A stretch of 29,897 nt of DNA, taken from the NCBI GenBank assembly GCA_034437895.1, contig DAOTTO010000331.1, forward strand, positions 1 through 29,897, read 5' to 3'. This document shows positions 21,553 to 29,783 of the stretch, in pieces. Positions within the stretch are counted from its first letter, which is position 1. Every line of letters begins with the position of its first letter. This DNA is from JANRLJ01 sp034437895. Its GTDB lineage: Bacteria; Chloroflexota; Anaerolineae; Aggregatilineales; Phototrophicaceae. The translations under genes and the position numbers were made by a program. The notes beneath the pieces were generated by a model. The model saw only the letters and a list, made by a program, of their open reading frames with translations, did no database searches and was not told the DNA's origin.

Positions 21553-23391
21553 TCAGTTGCTTACAAACGCGCTCTCGAAAAATTCTTGTAAGCGCAAATA
21601 GAGCGTCTTTTGATTCTTCGGCCTGGAAATGCCATGTCCCTCATCTTCGAAGGCCAGCAGTTCATATTCCACGCCTACCTGCTGCAACGCATCCGCAACG
21701 GTTCGGACGTTTTCGGGGGTGACGTTGGGGTCTTGCATCCCCTGAACGATCATCAACCGTCCTTTCACGTTCTGCACGAAGTTAATCGGCGAGCGCTCAT
21801 GATAGCGTACTGGTACTTGATCGGGTCTTCCGCCGAGCATTTCTTCACTGTAAGGACGTAGATCAGGCCGCGTCGTTTCATAATCCACCACGAGATCGGT
21901 CATACCGCAAATCGGCGCGGAAGCCGCTAAAAGTTCAGGCGAAAAATGCGTAATCGCGTGCCAGGATGAATAACCGCCGTAAGAGGTTCCGGTGATGCCC
22001 ACTTTGCCTGGCTGTGCGATCCCAGCGGCAATCAGCGCCTCGATTCCGGCACGGATGTCTTCTTGTTCACGCCCACCCCATCCATCAATTTTGATTGACT
22101 CGCGGAAGGTGCGGCTGAATCCGGTGCTGCCGCGATAATTCGGGTCGAGGATGTTAAAGCCTTGATTGACGAAAAATTGAATCTGATTATTAATCGAGTC
22201 TTGGCTGTGCGCGGTTGGGCCGCCGTGAACGTAGACGATTGTCCCCTTAGCCGTTTCTTTTGGGCGATACAACCAGCCTTGAATTTCCAACCCATCGCCA
22301 GACTTCCAACGGAAATCCTCGGCGAGGGTTAAATCTTCAACTTTAAGCGTAATTCGCTCCCAAACGCGGGTGAGGCTGATGAACGCTTCCGGGCGCACGG
22401 CATCAAGCGAAAACCGCACAGCATCGGTGGGCTGCTGCGAACTGTAATACATGCCCACCCACGCCTCACCGACTGGCGCAAGCGGCAGCAAATTGCCGGG
22501 AATTTGTGGCAAACGGGTTTCTTCGCCTGTCGCCGGATTTAAAAGCGAACACCGCATCCGTGCCTGATGCACTTCCACAATCACAATTTGTTCGCTGCCG
22601 TGCGGCACATAAGCATCTTCGATATTGCGCGTTGGATCATCAATCAGCCAGCGTACATCGTTGGGTGCTGCGCCCATCTCCCAAATACCCACGCGCTGAT
22701 GCGTTTCTGTCTCTGACATCACCAGAACGCGCTTACTATCAGGAAACCACGCACCATAGGTTTTGATTTGATCGCCAAAATTTAAAATTTCGCGGTCTTC
22801 TTTGCCCTCAATATCCACCAGCCACACCTGCGAACCCGCCGGATGACGATCCAGCCGATTGTAGAGAATATGCGTCCCGGAAGGGTTCAAATTAGGCGTA
22901 AAATATCCAGCTTTTTCTGGCTTTGCCAGCGGCAAGCGCTCACCCGTTTGCAGATCATGACGATACACCCACGACTGCTCAATCTCATCCCCACTTGCCA
23001 CATCGAAATTGGCGGCGTAAACCAGCCATTTGCCATTCGGATGTAGCTGTCCGCCGCGAATAAAATAATTCGGCTCTGATTCTGTGAGGGGGTGCATCAC
23101 CAGTGGCTTATCCACGTCCACGCGAAATAGCTGAACGCGCTCGTTACCCTCTTTATCTTGTTCCACGAGAATGGCCTTGCTGTCGGGTGTCCAATCGACG
23201 AAGTAGGTATTTTCTGGCGTATCCGTCATACGAACCGGTGGCGTTGAGCCATCTGTTGGCGCGATATACACCTCTGCCGTCGGTGCAGTCCTAGTCCACA
23301 TCCACGCCACAAATTTTCCATCCAGCGAAACAGTCGGCCTCCCCATGCCCGGCAGCATGAGCAGTGCCTCAAGATAATGTTCGGGGGTCAT
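21553..23391 (-). CDS. S9-family prolyl oligopeptidase-like serine peptidase
   Basis: The 612-residue protein has an N-terminal beta-propeller (about 20-340, TolB-like blades such as SGTHILYNRLDRH) and a C-terminal alpha/beta hydrolase. The catalytic triad is readable: Ser470 in GTSYGGY, Asp554 in GMQDPN and His586 in DEGHGI. The oxyanion segment YVHGGPTAH lies before the Ser. It would cleave short peptides or act as an acylaminoacyl/dipeptidyl peptidase. No signal peptide is seen, so it is probably cytoplasmic. ATG 23391 is chosen over TTG 23394 because AGGAG lies 7 nt upstream. A hairpin repeat element separates it from the lipid operon upstream, and 84 nt separate it from pfkA. Confidence 0.93.
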   Translation of the reverse strand: MTPEHYLEALLMLPGMGRPTVSLDGKFVAWMWTRTAPTAEVYIAPTDGSTPPVRMTDTPENTYFVDWTPDSKAILVEQDKEGNERVQLFRVDVDKPLVMHPLTESEPNYFIRGGQLHPNGKWLVYAANFDVASGDEIEQSWVYRHDLQTGERLPLAKPEKAGYFTPNLNPSGTHILYNRLDRHPAGSQVWLVDIEGKEDREILNFGDQIKTYGAWFPDSKRVLVMSETETHQRVGIWEMGAAPNDVRWLIDDPTRNIEDAYVPHGSEQIVIVEVHQARMRCSLLNPATGEETRLPQIPGNLLPLAPVGEAWVGMYYSSQQPTDAVRFSLDAVRPEAFISLTRVWERITLKVEDLTLAEDFRWKSGDGLEIQGWLYRPKETAKGTIVYVHGGPTAHSQDSINNQIQFFVNQGFNILDPNYRGSTGFSRTFRESIKIDGWGGREQEDIRAGIEALIAAGIAQPGKVGITGTSYGGYSSWHAITHFSPELLAASAPICGMTDLVVDYETTRPDLRPYSEEMLGGRPDQVPVRYHERSPINFVQNVKGRLMIVQGMQDPNVTPENVRTVADALQQVGVEYELLAFEDEGHGISRPKNQKTLYLRLQEFFESAFVSN

Positions 23392-23434
23392 CAATCGCTC
23401 CTACAAAGGCCGTTTTGAAATTGAGATTAAAGGC

Positions 23435-23501
23435 TTACGCAGGTGGTGATCTTTTGTAGGGGCGACTCGCTGAGTCGCCCCTACTGAGATTCAATGCGTA
23501 A
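23435..23501. repeat. Perfect GTAGGGGCGACTC hairpin within an inverted repeat
   Basis: GTAGGGGCGACTC (23456-23468), loop GCT, GAGTCGCCCCTAC (23472-23484) forms a perfect 13-bp stem. It is flanked by TTACGCA (23435-23441) and TGCGTAA (23495-23501), an outer inverted repeat. To the right, the reverse complement of 23495-23510 begins TAACAGATGTTACGCA-like, matching a motif in the 17692-17985 repeat. It may also end transcription of the methyltransferase gene, although there is no U-tract. Confidence 0.6.
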
Positions 23502-23507
23502 CATCTG

Positions 23508-24230
23508 TTAGGTTAAAGGCTTTCGCACTGTCGCTGAATAAAAATAGCCATGAAAGATTTCTTCAAATTGATAATCTTGCCCATGTCCCTGCATCCAAGA
23601 CCAGGGACGGCGCGAACTATCCGCAATGATGGCTGCGTCGATGATGTCCGTTACAAAGCGAATCGGCAGCGTGTACCAGCGCTCACTTTCTTTAAGATCA
23701 GCTACGCCGAATAATCCGCCCGGCTTGACCATCGCCCAACCGCGCTCCATCGCCAATTCGTAACGCGGGATAACCGCCAACCCCAACGTACACATCACGA
23801 GATCAAATTGTTCATCTAAGTGCATTTCGGCGGCATCGGATTGAATCAATTCCACATTCTTCCAACCGTTAGCCTCTACCTGCTGTTCACGCGCCGCTTG
23901 TAGCATATCGGCACTGTAATCCACGCCAACCAACCGCCCCGTTGGGCCAATACGCTCCATAATGTAGGGGAAGTTCGCCCCCGCGCCACACGCAAAATCC
24001 AAAACTGTCGCGCCGGGTTTAAGGTCTACCATGTTCATCAACGTTTCCCGCATGACGATGCGCGGGAACTGCCCCAGAAAGAGATAATCGGTGAGGTTAT
24101 AATTTTTCGCGCGGCGGTGATAATAGGCATCCAAACGAGATTGAGTCAGGCCAGTTTTCTTCTGCTGCCGCGCTAACGACGCGATGACGAGGCCAGCCAT
24201 CAAACCTAACCAGAACTGTCGCTTAAGCAT
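23508..24230 (-). CDS. Class I SAM methyltransferase, candidate phospholipid N-methyltransferase
   Basis: The 240-residue protein has an N-terminal hydrophobic helix (about 6-20, FWLGLMAGLVIASLA) that may anchor it to the membrane. A class I methyltransferase domain follows: motif I VLDFACGAGANF (76-87), Asp104 in VGVDYS ending strand 2, and SDAAEMHL and CTLGLAVIP further on. Its start overlaps the pssA stop by 8 nt, the last gene of DUF427-psd-pssA, which produces phosphatidylserine and phosphatidylethanolamine. The natural inference is that it methylates phosphatidylethanolamine toward phosphatidylcholine or mono/dimethyl forms, like PmtA. The sequence alone is also compatible with a UbiE-type or other small-molecule methyltransferase. 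Confidence 0.78.
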   Translation of the reverse strand: MLKRQFWLGLMAGLVIASLARQQKKTGLTQSRLDAYYHRRAKNYNLTDYLFLGQFPRIVMRETLMNMVDLKPGATVLDFACGAGANFPYIMERIGPTGRLVGVDYSADMLQAAREQQVEANGWKNVELIQSDAAEMHLDEQFDLVMCTLGLAVIPRYELAMERGWAMVKPGGLFGVADLKESERWYTLPIRFVTDIIDAAIIADSSRRPWSWMQGHGQDYQFEEIFHGYFYSATVRKPLT

Positions 24231-24960
24231 CAGGGGTCTCTTTCACGATCATAAGGAGGCCGCGCCCCAAGCCAAAACTGACATAAAGCAGCGACCAGAG
24301 AAAAAAAGCAATCGTTGGGAATAATACCACGCTGGTGAAAACCACCACAACTGGCACCGCCCGACGGTCTTTGAGCAGCCAACGCGGCGAAATAAAGGTG
24401 TTTTTTTCGTAGCGCACCGGGCTGACCATCAAGAGCGCAGCGAGCGTTACCAACAGTGCCGCGCTGATCGGCGCACCAAAATGCCCATAAATGGCGTGGA
24501 TAAAAACCACATAACTCGCTAAAAAGACGGCAGCCGCAGTCGTCGGCAAGCCCTTAAAGACGACAGTCGGCTCATCATCAGACTCGACATTAAACCGTGC
24601 CAAGCGTATCGCCGCGCATACGACGGGCAAAAAGCCCAGCGCAATCCCGGCAAATCCCCAGTCCTGAAAATAGAGCTTATAAAAAAGCAGCGACGGCGCG
24701 ATGCCGTAATTGATGACATCCGCCAGCGAATCGAACTGAATCCCGAAATCGCTGGTGGCATGAATCGCCCGCGCCACCCGCCCATCACATAAATCTAAGA
24801 GGCATGCCAACAGAATAAACCATGCCGCCGCTGTATATTCCCCTTCAAGCCCCTGCACAATCGCAATATACCCGGCAAAAATGCTAAAGCCTGTAATCGC
24901 ACCCGGTATAGCCGATTTCGAGATATGAATATGAATGGGGAATTCTCGTTTTCCTGTCAT
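24223..24960 (-). CDS. pssA: CDP-diacylglycerol-serine O-phosphatidyltransferase
   Basis: The enzyme joins serine to CDP-diacylglycerol to make phosphatidylserine. The 245-residue, multi-helix membrane protein has the complete CDP-alcohol phosphotransferase motif D-G-x2-A-R-x8-G-x3-D-x3-D: Asp59-Gly60, Ala63-Arg64, Gly73, Asp77 and Asp81, plus Asp56 before it. The serine specificity is inferred from psd directly upstream. Hydrophobic segments lie at about 16-40, 43-58, 95-115, 137-155, 160-178 and 210-235. The ATG at 24960 follows the psd stop by 22 nt, and its last codons overlap the methyltransferase start by 8 nt, so translation is probably coupled. Confidence 0.93.
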   Translation of the reverse strand: MTGKREFPIHIHISKSAIPGAITGFSIFAGYIAIVQGLEGEYTAAAWFILLACLLDLCDGRVARAIHATSDFGIQFDSLADVINYGIAPSLLFYKLYFQDWGFAGIALGFLPVVCAAIRLARFNVESDDEPTVVFKGLPTTAAAVFLASYVVFIHAIYGHFGAPISAALLVTLAALLMVSPVRYEKNTFISPRWLLKDRRAVPVVVVFTSVVLFPTIAFFLWSLLYVSFGLGRGLLMIVKETPDA

Positions 24961-24982
24961 TTCATTCGCTCAACTTTCAAAC

Positions 24983-25645
24983 TCAATTGTGACTCTCAGC
25001 CAAGATCGTTTCTCCGCCGATGACTTTCTGGTTGAGGTTCACGCTTACGATAGATGCTAATGGCAGAAACAGATCGCAGCGCGACCCAAATTTAATAAAT
25101 CCAAGTTCTTCGCCTGTCTGCACTAGATCGCCCTCATGAAGATAAGAGACAATCCTTCGCGCTAACACACCTGCGATTTGGCGAATGAGGATTAGCTGCC
25201 CGTCTTCGCCTTCAATAATGACAGTGTTGCGTTCATTCAGTTCCGAGGCTTTAGGATGAAAGGCAACTAAATACTTGCCCGGATGATAGCGTGTATAGAT
25301 GACTTTACCACTAATCGGCACCCGATTTACATGAACGTTTAAGGCCGACATATAAATCGAGACTTTTAAGCGCTCATCTTTAAAGTATTCACCTTCATAT
25401 ACGCGCTCTATCGCCACAATCGTTCCATCAGCCGGCGCGATCACACACGCTGTACAATCGGGCGTGGTGCGCGGCGGATTACGGAAAAATTGTGCGAAGA
25501 AGCTAAAGATTAGCAGCGAAAGGGCTAACCCGAATAATCGCAATTGACGCGGCAGCAGAAGATTTACTAAGAGCAGACCGCCCGCTGCCAACGTCAGTGT
25601 TGCACGTCCCTCTCGATGCAGTCGAAATTTGATAAATGCTATCAC
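24983..25645 (-). CDS. psd: Phosphatidylserine decarboxylase (short, type-A-like)
   Basis: The enzyme converts phosphatidylserine to phosphatidylethanolamine. It is made as a proenzyme that cuts itself at a Gly-Ser bond, the Ser becoming the pyruvoyl cofactor. Here the bond is Gly187-Ser188 in KFGSRCD, leaving a small alpha chain of about 33 residues; the beta chain includes VSIYMSALNVHVNRVP and HPKASELNERN, both hallmarks. An N-terminal membrane helix pair is at about 12-50. A GTG at 25645 is chosen: it overlaps the DUF427 stop as GTGA and gives the usual ~220 residues. The longer frame from 25702 would overlap that gene by 61 nt. Psd and pssA follow each other, in pathway-consistent partnership. 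Confidence 0.93.
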   Translation of the reverse strand: MIAFIKFRLHREGRATLTLAAGGLLLVNLLLPRQLRLFGLALSLLIFSFFAQFFRNPPRTTPDCTACVIAPADGTIVAIERVYEGEYFKDERLKVSIYMSALNVHVNRVPISGKVIYTRYHPGKYLVAFHPKASELNERNTVIIEGEDGQLILIRQIAGVLARRIVSYLHEGDLVQTGEELGFIKFGSRCDLFLPLASIVSVNLNQKVIGGETILAESHN

Positions 25646-26139
25646 CAGCCCCACGTCCCCGCGCCGCCTTTGAACGGCCCCACGATGTCGGACGTAATCC
25701 ACCCGCCATAAAAATCGCCCGGCTGTGCCATCACTTTTTCGTCATCAATGTAACACGCTTCCATCCGTCCTGGATAAAAAGCGATACTGTCTTTAATTTG
25801 CTCAAATCCCCGGCTTGGGCTGGCGTAACTCCAGCCGACGTTCACTTCTTCTTGTTCACCGACCTTGACCGTCCAGTAACTTGCCGCACCCTTAAATTCG
25901 CAGAAAGTCCGCTGGGCTGTGGGTGAAAGGTAGTCCATCTGAATATCAGCTTGGGGAATGTAATAAACAGGTGGATGGCTGGTTTCTAAAACCCGCATGG
26001 CGCGGGTAGATTCGGCAAGGGTCACACCGTTAAAAAGCACACGGATCCGTTTTGTGGAGGATTCGACCCGCGGCGGACGCGGGTAATCCCAAACGGATTC
26101 TTGTCCCGGCTTTGGTTCAATTCTGTTGCGTGATGACAT
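25642..26139 (-). CDS. DUF427 protein
   Basis: The 165-residue protein has one DUF427 beta-barrel-like domain (about 29-130): IRVLFNGVTLAES, then VYYIPQADIQMDYL, CEFKGAASYWTV, and the ending SIAFYPGRMEACYIDDEKVMAQPGDFYGGW. DUF427 function is not established. Its first 28 residues are polar (SRNRIEPKPGQESVWDYPRPPR). The ATG at 26139 follows AGAGG by about 8 nt. It is the first gene of the lipid operon, with its stop overlapping the psd start by 4 nt. That linkage makes a role in lipid metabolism or head-group handling worth testing, but the sequence itself gives no such hint. Confidence 0.9.
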   Translation of the reverse strand: MSSRNRIEPKPGQESVWDYPRPPRVESSTKRIRVLFNGVTLAESTRAMRVLETSHPPVYYIPQADIQMDYLSPTAQRTFCEFKGAASYWTVKVGEQEEVNVGWSYASPSRGFEQIKDSIAFYPGRMEACYIDDEKVMAQPGDFYGGWITSDIVGPFKGGAGTWGW

Positions 26140-26230
26140 AACAATACCTCTTTAAAAAGCTACATTTACATTGAAACGATTACTCATGATAATGTTAGAC
26201 AAAAACCTGAATTAGCACAAGAGCAATTTC

Positions 26231-27079
26231 TCAGCTCTGCCGCAGTCCCTCCAACTCGGCTTTCCATGTTTCTACAGTTTGCAAGGCACTTTTGCGCTCC
26301 GCATCGGTCAGGAGTGAAGGAAATGGCAGCTTATCCTCGCAGTAAAAATGATTTTCATGCGCTTGAACGGCAATTCTAGCAGCTTGGTAAGCATAAGTAT
26401 AAGCTGTTTGTAATTCTGCCGGAATAACTTCTCCACGCAGTGGTAAAGCAATACGTACCAAAGGCTGTAAAAATTCAATGCCAATAAAGCGTGGCGCTGC
26501 ATCCGGCAGATAAATGACAATATGATAAGGATACATCGCTGCCATTTGATCGACAATCAGTCGTTTATTCGAGCGTGTCACGTCTATTTCGACAACATTA
26601 ACCTGCCGATCAAGCAGTAATTTTTCTCGTCGTGTCCGGTAATTTGCGATTAACTGAGAACGCGTTTTGTTGCCAGGAGAGACAATCTCAATAACAGTCA
26701 CAAGTCGTCCACTACCGATTTCTCGGATATGAATAGCTTGGGTGAGAACTTCTGTAGATAGAGCTACCCCAACCTCAGCCAGAATCTCAGCAGCCGCGAG
26801 TTCATAATCCCAAGCTAATTCTGGTTTAGGCGCACCCATCGCCCGGCGAACAAAAATATCTGGTTCAATACGTTCAGCGATTTGCAAACTTGCTTCCCGC
26901 CCGGCGACATACCCCAAATGCTCAAGGGGATTCTGAATTTGATCTAAAAGATTTCCCACGATACCGGCATGAATTTGCTGAAAGTAATAATCATCTTCGG
27001 ACCAAGGATCAATCCGCCCCGGAAAGGGGCCATGTTTGCGATGTTCAATATATTCTGGTGAATAATGAGGTCTATTCAT
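26231..27079 (-). CDS. DUF4058 protein, second of a tandem pair
   Basis: The 282-residue protein belongs to DUF4058, with the typical opening PFPGRIDPW and the core GRLVTVIEIVSPGNK, NYRTRREKLL and NVVEIDVTRS. It resembles its upstream neighbour over the full length, by eye roughly half identical. The IEPDIFV and VIEIVSP segments recall the PD-(D/E)XK arrangement of Uma2-type proteins (inference). No signal peptide or membrane helix. The start at 27079 is chosen because the ATG at 27121 would overlap the upstream gene; GAGGAG lies about 12 nt before it. It closes a three-gene operon with the SbcD-like nuclease. The function is unknown. Confidence 0.88.
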   Translation of the reverse strand: MNRPHYSPEYIEHRKHGPFPGRIDPWSEDDYYFQQIHAGIVGNLLDQIQNPLEHLGYVAGREASLQIAERIEPDIFVRRAMGAPKPELAWDYELAAAEILAEVGVALSTEVLTQAIHIREIGSGRLVTVIEIVSPGNKTRSQLIANYRTRREKLLLDRQVNVVEIDVTRSNKRLIVDQMAAMYPYHIVIYLPDAAPRFIGIEFLQPLVRIALPLRGEVIPAELQTAYTYAYQAARIAVQAHENHFYCEDKLPFPSLLTDAERKSALQTVETWKAELEGLRQS

Positions 27080-27087
27080 CGTGCTGC

Positions 27088-27933
27088 TTAGCTCCTCAGC
27101 CGTTCCAACTCGGCTTTCCATGTTGCTATGGATTGTATTGCATTCTTACGTTGGGCATCCGTCAGTAACGAGGGAAAGGGTAATGTCGCTTCTGTATAGA
27201 AGACATCATCATCGATTTGTGCGGCAATTGTCCAAAGGCGATAAGCATCATCATAAGCCCGTTGTAATTCGGCGGCAATAGCTTTTCCTCTGAGCGGGAG
27301 CGCGATTCTAGCCAATGACTTTTCAAGTTCTATGCCAATAAAACGGGGTGATTGACTTGGCAAAAACACCGCCACATGATAAGGAAAGCGAGCAGCATGT
27401 TCATCTTTGAGCAACCGTTTTACCGAGCGGGTTAAATCAATTTCCACAATATTGACGTGACGCTCAAATAATAAGCGTTCACGACGCGCACGATAATCGT
27501 CAACAAAGCTTGGTCGCGCCTTGTTTCCTGGAGAAATAAGCTCCATAACGGTCACTAGTCGCCCACTGCCCAGCTCACTGATATGCAGTGCTTGTAAATC
27601 AACCTCGGATTCGACAGCAATACCTGCCGCCGCCAACAATTCCTCGGCTGCAAGTTCATAATCCCATCGCTGTTCGGGTTGTACTACGTTCATTGCGCGT
27701 TGAATAGAAAGATCAGGTTCTCGCCCTTCGGCAATTTGCAAGCTCGCCTCTCTCCCTGCACGATACCCCATTTTGAGCAAGGCCGGACTAGTTTGGCTTA
27801 TGATCTGGTCGATCATGCTGGCATGAATTTGCTGAAAGTAATGCGCGTCTTCAGCCCAAGGATCAACCCGTCGTGCAAACGGCCCAGTACGTAAACAGTC
27901 GATGTAAGCATCCGGCAAATTATCGAAGGTCAT
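27088..27933 (-). CDS. DUF4058 protein, first of a tandem pair
   Basis: The 281-residue protein is a DUF4058 member: TGPFARRVDPWAED near the start, then REASLQIAEGREPDLSIQRA, GRLVTVMELISPGNK, DDYRARRERLLF and NIVEIDLTRS. The spacing of EPD, MELISP and RRERLL is shared with the neighbouring paralogue, and the two likely arose by tandem duplication. Its ATG overlaps the stop of the SbcD-like gene by 4 nt (ATGA), so it is translated directly after it. The position is where sbcC would normally be found. A nuclease-like fold is possible (inference), but catalytic residues cannot be fixed by eye. Confidence 0.88.
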   Translation of the reverse strand: MTFDNLPDAYIDCLRTGPFARRVDPWAEDAHYFQQIHASMIDQIISQTSPALLKMGYRAGREASLQIAEGREPDLSIQRAMNVVQPEQRWDYELAAEELLAAAGIAVESEVDLQALHISELGSGRLVTVMELISPGNKARPSFVDDYRARRERLLFERHVNIVEIDLTRSVKRLLKDEHAARFPYHVAVFLPSQSPRFIGIELEKSLARIALPLRGKAIAAELQRAYDDAYRLWTIAAQIDDDVFYTEATLPFPSLLTDAQRKNAIQSIATWKAELERLRS

Positions 27934-29186
27934 TCGAATTTTCCTCCTAGCGCCTCATTGAAGATGTCCTCCGCCGTTTCCAGCAGTTCGTCGCGGCGTT
28001 CCGGGGGAGTCTGCTGGCTGATGAGGAAGCGCTCCAAAAGTTCGCTGTTGGTCAGTCCTTCAGGACTTGCCCCCAATCGCGCACGAGCGGCTTGCTCCAC
28101 ATCTTTACGGATTGCCGCTACGAAAAATGCCCCTGACCGCCGCAGCGCATCCCGCAGTGCATTTTCATTCAAGCGCGATTCGCTCTCCGGCGTGAGTTGC
28201 AGCAGTACGCGCACGACGGCATTTTTGAGGTTATGCCGCTCGATCAAATTCACGGCGGTCTGCGTCGGATTAGTATCCTGCCGCAGATCAGCTTTCAGCG
28301 TCACAAATGGACGCGCATCCAAGTGGATAAATTCCCAAGTCGTCGCGTTACGGCCTAATTCCACCCAACAAAAGCCTTTGGGGTCACCTTCTTCGCCGAA
28401 ATCAATCCGCTCGATGCTGCCACTGTAGACGACAGGCGGCGCATCATCGCGCCCATGTGTGAGGTTTTGATGTTTGTGAATGTGGCCTAACGCGACATAA
28501 TCCCAGCGTGGATCAGCCAGTGAGGACTTCGGGATGCTCACGTCACGCCCCAACATAATCCCGCGCTCGCTGCCTACCACCGCCCCACTCACAGTAAAAT
28601 GTCCGACGAGCAGGCGCGGAATCTCTGGCGTGATGGCATCGACTTCTTCCGCGAGGTCATCCAGAATCTCCACCAGTTTTTCTTGCAGCAGGCCGTCGGT
28701 CTGCGCGATGGTCAAACCAGTGGTTTGTACCGTTTCGAGGATTCGGGCGCGTAAGGGATAAGGCGCAGTCCCGACGGCGACTTTGCCGCGCTTCGTCTCG
28801 ACGACATAATGGGTATATTCGCTGGCGACCAGCACATTCGGCACAGCCAGCGTATCATAAATTTCAATGCTGGAAGCCTTGAGCGCTGTCGGCGGCACAT
28901 CATGATTACCGATCAGCATAACAATCGGCGCGAGGGCGGATAAATCCCGGATGCGATGCGCGAACTCCCGTTGAAAAGTCGGGCTTGGGGTGCGCGTTTT
29001 GAAGGCATCACCCGCAAAAATAATCAGATCAACATCATGGTCGCGGGCATACGTTACAATATCATCCATCCGGCGCAAAAAATCGACTACGCGGCTGCTG
29101 AGGCCGGTGACGGGATCAGTCCTGCCGTAGCTTTCGATGCCGATATGCGAGTCGGCAAAATGGAGGACACGAATCGGCTCTGACAT
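27930..29186 (-). CDS. sbcD: SbcD/Mre11-like DNA repair exonuclease
   Basis: The 418-residue protein is a calcineurin-like metallophosphoesterase of the SbcD/Mre11 type, which together with an SbcC/Rad50 ATPase removes hairpins and processes DNA ends. Metal-binding motifs are visible in order: ADSH (11-14, Asp12 and His14), GD (59-60), GNHD (93-96), then VGHF and LGHIH further on. The C-terminal half holds the DNA-binding and partner-binding region. ATG 29186 is preferred, with AGGAA about 9 nt upstream; the longer frame to 29258 would run across the divergent gene start. No sbcC follows; instead a DUF4058 gene overlaps the stop by 4 nt. Confidence 0.92.
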   Translation of the reverse strand: MSEPIRVLHFADSHIGIESYGRTDPVTGLSSRVVDFLRRMDDIVTYARDHDVDLIIFAGDAFKTRTPSPTFQREFAHRIRDLSALAPIVMLIGNHDVPPTALKASSIEIYDTLAVPNVLVASEYTHYVVETKRGKVAVGTAPYPLRARILETVQTTGLTIAQTDGLLQEKLVEILDDLAEEVDAITPEIPRLLVGHFTVSGAVVGSERGIMLGRDVSIPKSSLADPRWDYVALGHIHKHQNLTHGRDDAPPVVYSGSIERIDFGEEGDPKGFCWVELGRNATTWEFIHLDARPFVTLKADLRQDTNPTQTAVNLIERHNLKNAVVRVLLQLTPESESRLNENALRDALRRSGAFFVAAIRKDVEQAARARLGASPEGLTNSELLERFLISQQTPPERRDELLETAEDIFNEALGGKFE

Positions 29187-29250
29187 AAGCGGTTTCCTAT
29201 CATTCCCTATGCCCGTGTAGGATAAAACAAATTTTCGTTGAGGGCTAGTC

Positions 29251-29766
29251 ATGCTCAAAATTGTCGAACAAACGCCAACGCGCCTTGTCCTGAAAGATCA
29301 AAACAAAACGATGGCGCTGCTGGCGGGTATTTCCGCCATTTTGAGCGCCGTTTCACTCGTGTCGCTCGTCATACAAGGGGCAGAGCGCATCTTTACGCCG
29401 ATTGCGGGAGAGGCCAATCTCGCCCGAATCATCGCTTTTCTCATCTTTATATTGGCTTGCGCGGCATTTTTTTGTTTGGGACTGTGGGCGGTTGTGCATT
29501 TTAGTCGCGGGACGACCTGCATTCTGGATAAAGCCGCCGGGACGATGACCTTAGAGACAATGCACCTCTTCCGCATGAAGCGCGATGACCGCCCGATTTA
29601 TGGCCTATCGCATGTCGATGTGGAAACCAACGAACAAGCCCGCGCTTACGGTTTATTTCTCGTCCTGCGTTCCGGGGAAAGAATCCCGCTGGCGGCGGTA
29701 TCTATGCTCGATAAAGAGGATTTGGAAAGCCTGCTCGCACAAATCCGCCAATTCTTGCGCGGCTGA
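29251..29766 (+). CDS. Two-helix membrane protein of unknown function
   Basis: No family was recognised for this 171-residue protein. Two transmembrane helices (about 22-42 and 58-83) are followed by a beta-rich soluble part (about 85-150, TCILDKAAGTMTLETMHLF, SHVDVETNEQARAYGLFLVLRSGERIPLA) with a PH-like strand pattern, then a final helix (DLESLLAQIRQFL). Such layouts occur in small bacterial PH-like membrane proteins. GAGGG lies about 9 nt before the ATG. It diverges from the sbcD-like gene, sharing a 64-nt intergenic region. A MITE-like copy begins 17 nt after its stop. Confidence 0.75.
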   Translation: MLKIVEQTPTRLVLKDQNKTMALLAGISAILSAVSLVSLVIQGAERIFTPIAGEANLARIIAFLIFILACAAFFCLGLWAVVHFSRGTTCILDKAAGTMTLETMHLFRMKRDDRPIYGLSHVDVETNEQARAYGLFLVLRSGERIPLAAVSMLDKEDLESLLAQIRQFLRG

Positions 29767-29783
29767 GGCGGCTTAACAATTGC

